64,000 nt of DNA from contig JAOUHU010000009.1 of assembly GCA_029884455.1 (NCBI GenBank), positions 17,498 to 81,497 on the forward strand, in the 5' to 3' direction. Both the position numbers and the translations under genes were made by a program. Under the pieces are notes generated by a model. The model was not told where the DNA came from, made no database searches, and was given only the letters and a program-made list of their open reading frames with translations. This document shows positions 59,371-64,000 of the stretch, one piece after another (positions within the stretch are counted from its first letter, which is position 1; each line of letters opens with the position of its first letter). The DNA comes from Gammaproteobacteria bacterium. GTDB lineage: Bacteria > Pseudomonadota > Gammaproteobacteria > Steroidobacterales > Woeseiaceae.

Positions 59371-59388
59371 GTCTCCCTGCCAGGCTGC

Positions 59389-61040
59389 CTAATTCAGGTG
59401 CCTCTTGAGGAACCGGTCAACGGACTCGTACGCACGCTGCCGGTTGTTATTGCTGTCGATGTCGTGGGTACCCATTTCCAGCTCGACAAACTGAAAATCC
59501 CGATTGCGCGTCGTTGCGCCCGATTTGCTGCGGCTGGCCTTGGCGCGAAAATCGGTGAACTGATCGAACGCCACTTCCGAATCGTACTCGCCGTGCACGA
59601 GCAGCGTTGGCACCGAGATGCGGTCGACATTGAATACGGCGGATGCACGATCGAGCCTGGTGCGCAGCAGTCAGCGCAACGAAGCCGCCATAGCCAATTC
59701 CGAGGATGCAAGCCTTCGTGGTGTCGACAGTGTCCTGTTCAGCCAGCCAGTCGATGCCGTCATACGTGTGCGTAAACGAGCAGTGCTGGTAAATCCCCGT
59801 CCAGTGAAGCCGGCAGTGTCAGGTAACCGGTAAGCGAGGTGCCATCAGCGGCGACGAAGGAAATAGTTTCGGTCTCGCGCAGCGCGACAGATTCGAGCTG
59901 CGGATATTCACTGAACCAGACGCCGGCCGCCTTGGATTCGAAATCGATCCACAAGTATTTTGGCGGCGAGTCGCTTCTGCTTGCCGTTACGATAATTCGC
60001 GACGCATCCCCGCTCATGCTCGCGATGGATACGTCAAAATCCGGCAGCACGGATTTCGCAGCTTGTTGCAAGGTCGTGTACTTTGATTCGAAAAAGACCT
60101 GCTCGAATTTATCGGCGATGTAGCTGGCACCAATAATGTGCTCGTGATCGTAGTCCCAGATCACGTTGGCCAGGTCGTAGGAATCAGTGCCAAAGATTCG
60201 CGGGCCGAACGTCTGGGCTTCGAAGTCGTAGTCCCACAAACTGACGAAGCCCGCTTCGCGGCCGCTCCAGACCACGGCCCTGCCGCCATTGACAAGCACG
60301 GGCAGAAACAATTCCCGACTCTCATAGGGCTCGAGTTTGTATTCAATCCAGTCCTTGGTAGCGAAGTCGCGATACTCATGTACGAATAGCTTGCGGCGAA
60401 ATTCCGGCTGAATGTTGAGCACGGGATTGGCGTTGGTATCCAGTATCCAGAGCTGTGCTTCGCCGGCACCCAGCAGTTGCTTTTCGTAGCGATTATCGTA
60501 AATGTTCAGCTTGTAGACATGCCGGCTACTGGTGCGTGACTCGAACAGTTCGATCAGTACTCGGTCCGATTCGGCCGGTAGCAAGGAGAGCAAGCGACCA
60601 TGCTCAGGCCGACGAGTATCGAATCTGGTCGGATCGCCAGGCGTGGTTACACCCCATATCAGGTTGGTTGGTTCGCTGCCGTCCCGGTTGACTGCGTGTA
60701 ACTGGTGTCGTTGCAGCCGCTTGCCCTGATAACGGTCGGTATAGTTCACAGTTACGATCAGTCGATCATCGTTAGCCCATTGGACCGCCGCGATCCGATC
60801 GTTCGAGTGATTGAGTCGCAGGATTGTCGTCAGTTCCTGGCTGCCGAATTCGGCTGTGACAACGGCGGGAAACTCACCCGTGTTCATTACCGCCGCGATA
60901 TAGCGGCCATCGGGCGACAGCTCGGGTTTCTCAATCGCGGGAATCTGGCCAAAACTTGCCGATGGCAGTTCGGCTGCCGCTGTGCCCAGGAAGACGAACA
61001 TTCCTAATGCGACCCCGGGTATGGCAATGAGCCTGTTCAT
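59389..61040 (-). pseudogene. Degraded S9 (prolyl oligopeptidase-type) peptidase
   Basis: N-terminal ORF 59760..61040 stops at ...LLVYAHV*; homology to the intact neighbour (61050..63044) continues in two other frames: YDGIDWLAEQDTVDTTKACILGIGYGGFVALTAAHQ, then LDRASAVFNVDRISVPTLLVHGEYDSEVAF...VDRFLKRHLN. Confidence 0.88.
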
Positions 61041-61049
61041 GGCAGTTCC

Positions 61050-62996
61050 CTAGTTAAGGTATTTACGCAGGAACTCATCCACCGCTTTAAATGTCGCGAG
61101 ACGATTCCTGTTGTCGTCGAGGTAATGGGTGCCAAATGGCAGCTCGATGTATTCAAGCGGGAATTGCGGTTCATTGGGGTTGCCAAAATAGTCATTGCCG
61201 GTCGCCTTTCTTACAAAGTCGACTGACTGCGTGATCCGCACCTGGGTATCGCGGTCGCCGTGGATTACCAGTACCGGCCGCTTGATCGCGCTGATGTTCT
61301 GAACGGGTGATGCGAGATTCAGCTCGCGTTTCTGCTCATTGTCCGAAATATCACCTATGACCTTGTAGGCGACAATCCGCCCGGTATCCCAGTAGGATTC
61401 CGCGAGTACCTGGGCGGGCAGGTCGCTGACTCCGGCCATACTGACGAAGCAGGCGAATGCCTCGGGTTGCTGGAAGGCCGCAGTAAGCGCCACGTAGCCG
61501 CCGTAGCTGGCGCCGACAACGCACATGCGCTCTGTGTCGACCAGGTCCTGCGCCCTGAGCCAGGCTATGGCGTCGTACACGTCGTCCTGCATTTTGCCGC
61601 CCCATTGCCGGTAGCCGGCCGCTTCAAACGCCGAGCCGAAACCGGTCGAGCCACGAAAGTTGACCTGCAGCACGGCGTAGCCGCGATTGGAAAACAGTTG
61701 CAGCATCGGATCGAAATACTGGTAATCGCGTGCATGTGGTCCGCCGTGCGGATAAACGACGAGTGGCGGCTTCTTGCCGTCCGCCCGTGACGGCATCGTC
61801 AGATAGCCGCGGATCTTGAGTCCGTCGCGGGCATTGAACTCGTACGGCGTCACCTTGGTTAGCGGCTGGCCCTCCAGTTCCGGAAACTGGCTGAACCAGG
61901 CGCCGGCTTTCTGTGCCGTGATGTCCAGCCAGAAGTACTTGGTTGGCGAATCATCGCGTTGCGCCGAGACGATCATGCGGCTCGAATCGCGGCTGCGACT
62001 CTCCACAAAGGTTTCAAATTGAGAAAAACTTTGTCTTACCAGCTGGTGAACATTTGCGTCAGACTCGGAAAAATAATGGCGTCTCTGGAAGTGATCGTAA
62101 TAGGCGGCACCGACAACCTGCCGTTTCTCCGGATCAAGAATCGCTGCGTTCACATCATATTCGTCCGCGGCAAACAGCAATTCGTCAAACTCGCCACGTT
62201 GAATGTCGTACCACCACAGCGCCTCACGCCCCAGTTCGTGGTCACTGATGACAATCGCCTTGCCGTTTGCAATCGACACCGGCCAGAATGTCTCATCTGC
62301 AACAACGATTTGTGTATGCAGCAATGCAAACTCGTCCTGGCCCCGCTCGCGATACCAGATAGAGCGCGTTTCCTTGTCGTAGCCGATGCCGAGCGAGACA
62401 TGGCCAGTGTTGTCCGCGACCCAGGTTGATACCCGGTACTTGTTAACAAACTGCTTGTCGAATCTGTTCCTGGTGATATCGACCTTGAAGACCGAGGTCG
62501 CCTTATCGGCAGGGTCGTACAATTCGAGCAGAATATGCTTCGGTTCGTCCGGCAGGAACGATATGACCCGATCCTTGTCAACGTAATAGGAATCCCGGGT
62601 CACACCTTTATCGGACCTGCGCGAAATCTGTTGCAGATCCGTGCCGTCCCGATTGACAACGTACAGCCGGTTCAGGCGAAAACGAATTGAGTTCAGCACA
62701 GATGAGAAACTGGCCGAGATCAGTATCTGCTCATCGTTAGCCCATTCGATCCACTCAATCCGGTCGTCCGCGTATTGCAACTGCAGGATTTTGCTGATGT
62801 CCGTACTGCCAAACGGTCCCACCGCCACGGCCGGCGTCTCTCCCGTGTTCAGTACGGCAGCGACGAACTGGCCGCTTGGCGATACCGAGGGCTGGTCGAT
62901 AACGGGCATGTGGCCAAAACTCTCGATCGGTAGCTCGGCTGTGAACGCTGGCGAGAAGAATGCAATAATGACGGCGACTAACAGGATTCTTTGCAT
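61050..62996 (-). CDS. S9 family peptidase (prolyl oligopeptidase fold), secreted
   Basis: Signal peptide MQRILLVAVIIAFFSPAFTAE; VVYPHGGPHARD, CVVGASYGGYVALTAAFQ nucleophile motif, VLVIHGDRDTQV, GTHYLDD. Confidence 0.9.
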   Translation of the reverse strand: MQRILLVAVIIAFFSPAFTAELPIESFGHMPVIDQPSVSPSGQFVAAVLNTGETPAVAVGPFGSTDISKILQLQYADDRIEWIEWANDEQILISASFSSVLNSIRFRLNRLYVVNRDGTDLQQISRRSDKGVTRDSYYVDKDRVISFLPDEPKHILLELYDPADKATSVFKVDITRNRFDKQFVNKYRVSTWVADNTGHVSLGIGYDKETRSIWYRERGQDEFALLHTQIVVADETFWPVSIANGKAIVISDHELGREALWWYDIQRGEFDELLFAADEYDVNAAILDPEKRQVVGAAYYDHFQRRHYFSESDANVHQLVRQSFSQFETFVESRSRDSSRMIVSAQRDDSPTKYFWLDITAQKAGAWFSQFPELEGQPLTKVTPYEFNARDGLKIRGYLTMPSRADGKKPPLVVYPHGGPHARDYQYFDPMLQLFSNRGYAVLQVNFRGSTGFGSAFEAAGYRQWGGKMQDDVYDAIAWLRAQDLVDTERMCVVGASYGGYVALTAAFQQPEAFACFVSMAGVSDLPAQVLAESYWDTGRIVAYKVIGDISDNEQKRELNLASPVQNISAIKRPVLVIHGDRDTQVRITQSVDFVRKATGNDYFGNPNEPQFPLEYIELPFGTHYLDDNRNRLATFKAVDEFLRKYLN

Positions 62997-63068
62997 TGTG
63001 AGTGCTCCTCCGTCGGTGTTGCCCGGTATTATGCCGCTATTCATCCAACAATTCTCCCGGAACTAACC

Positions 63069-64000
63069 GTGCCGGCTCTTCCAGAGTGGGCGACCGCTTA
63101 CGATCGACTCGGACTTGACGTCGAGATTCGACGCGAACCAGCCGATTTCCAGGTTATGGAGCATCTCTCATACGCGCTCGATGGCGCCGGTGAGCATGAG
63201 TATCTCTGGATAGAAAAGAGCGGTGCCAATACCAGCTGGGTCGCCGCAAGGCTGGCGAAATTCTGTGGCATCAATGCGCGCGATGTTGGTTATGCTGGCA
63301 TGAAAGACCGGCATGCGATTACTCGGCAGTGGTTCAGTGTTTGTCATCGCAAGGATGTACGCTGGGACGAATTCGCTGAAGTCGGTATTGCGATTCTCGC
63401 GCACCGACGTCATAGCCGAAAACTTCGTCGCGGCGCGCACACTGGAAACAATTTCAAAGTTGCGCTGCGTGCCGGGGACATTCAGATACACGAGGCGCGC
63501 CTCAGCGAGCGCCTCGCGCTGATCGCAGCGCAAGGCGTGCCCAACTATTTTGGCGAGCAACGCTTCGGCCGCGACGGCGGCAACCTGTCACTTGGCAAAA
63601 CGCTGTTCGCAGGTCGCCGCATGTCGCGTTCCAAACGCAGTATTGCGTTGTCCGCAGCGCGCTCCCTGATTTTCAACACGATCCTGGACGAGCGAGTCCG
63701 GGGCGGGACGTGGAATACGTTGCTGCCCGGGGAACTTGCAAATCTCGACGGCTCCGGCAGCGTTTTCGCCGTGGACTCTGTCGATGCGGCATTGGTTGCG
63801 CGCTGCACCGCCCTGGACATCCACCCGACCGCTTCGTTGTGGGGGGACGGATCGCCGCGCGGTGGCAGTGCGGTCGCTCTGCTCGAATCGTCGGCCGTGG
63901 TGCCGCACGCGGATATCGCAGCAGCACTGGTTGCCACGCGCATGCAGCCCGCGAGTCGTGCCTTGCGCCTGCGCGTATGCGATTTGCACTGGCACTTTGA
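63069..64000 (+). CDS. truD: tRNA pseudouridine(13) synthase TruD (GTG start; 3' end outside window)
   Basis: Own translation from 63069: VPALPEWATAYDRLGLDVEIRREPADFQVMEHLSYALDGAGEHEYLWIEKSGANTSWVAARLAKFCGINARDVGYAGMKDRHAITRQWFSV...GVPNYFGEQRFGRDGGNL. Confidence 0.92.
   Translation, partial: MPALPEWATAYDRLGLDVEIRREPADFQVMEHLSYALDGAGEHEYLWIEKSGANTSWVAARLAKFCGINARDVGYAGMKDRHAITRQWFSVCHRKDVRWDEFAEVGIAILAHRRHSRKLRRGAHTGNNFKVALRAGDIQIHEARLSERLALIAAQGVPNYFGEQRFGRDGGNLSLGKTLFAGRRMSRSKRSIALSAARSLIFNTILDERVRGGTWNTLLPGELANLDGSGSVFAVDSVDAALVARCTALDIHPTASLWGDGSPRGGSAVALLESSAVVPHADIAAALVATRMQPASRALRLRVCDLHWHF

Overview
This window looks like a chromosomal segment of a moderately GC-rich gammaproteobacterium, almost entirely protein coding. 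From left to right: (1) a protocatechuate 4,5-cleavage cluster (ligC partial, ligB, ligA | galD-like tautomerase, ligI, CaiB/BaiF CoA-transferase); (2) dusA, a methyltransferase, a class III cyclase-FHA fusion and pckG; (3) a compact four-gene operon (9.8-18.4 kb) of secreted DUF11-type proteins ending in a 1953-aa DUF11/SdrD-B/OmpA/beta-barrel protein, the best candidate for an undescribed system; (4) dinG/yoaA-like helicase, tsaB, and a Pho block (phoB, phoR, porin, phoU, dsbB, dapE, pstSCAB); (5) spx/arsC-like, dapD, glnD, map | rpsB, tsf, pyrH, frr, uppS, cdsA, rseP, bamA, skp, lpxD, lpxA, lpxB, rnhB, dnaE, accA, tilS, pyrG, kdsA, eno, ftsB; (6) two S9 peptidase paralogs, one decayed, then truD (partial). 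Main points: dxr, ispD and ispF are all missing from their usual syntenic slots, which suggests loss or relocation of the MEP isoprenoid pathway; fabZ is missing between lpxD and lpxA; the S9 pseudogene has two internal deletions and a Ser-to-Gly change at the nucleophile position; two copies of a GGGGTCAGAGCCC palindromic repeat are present; rpsB has a histone-H1-like tail and overlaps tsf. No tRNA, rRNA, CRISPR array or intact transposase was recognised. All calls come from reading sequence and protein motifs; no database search was run.
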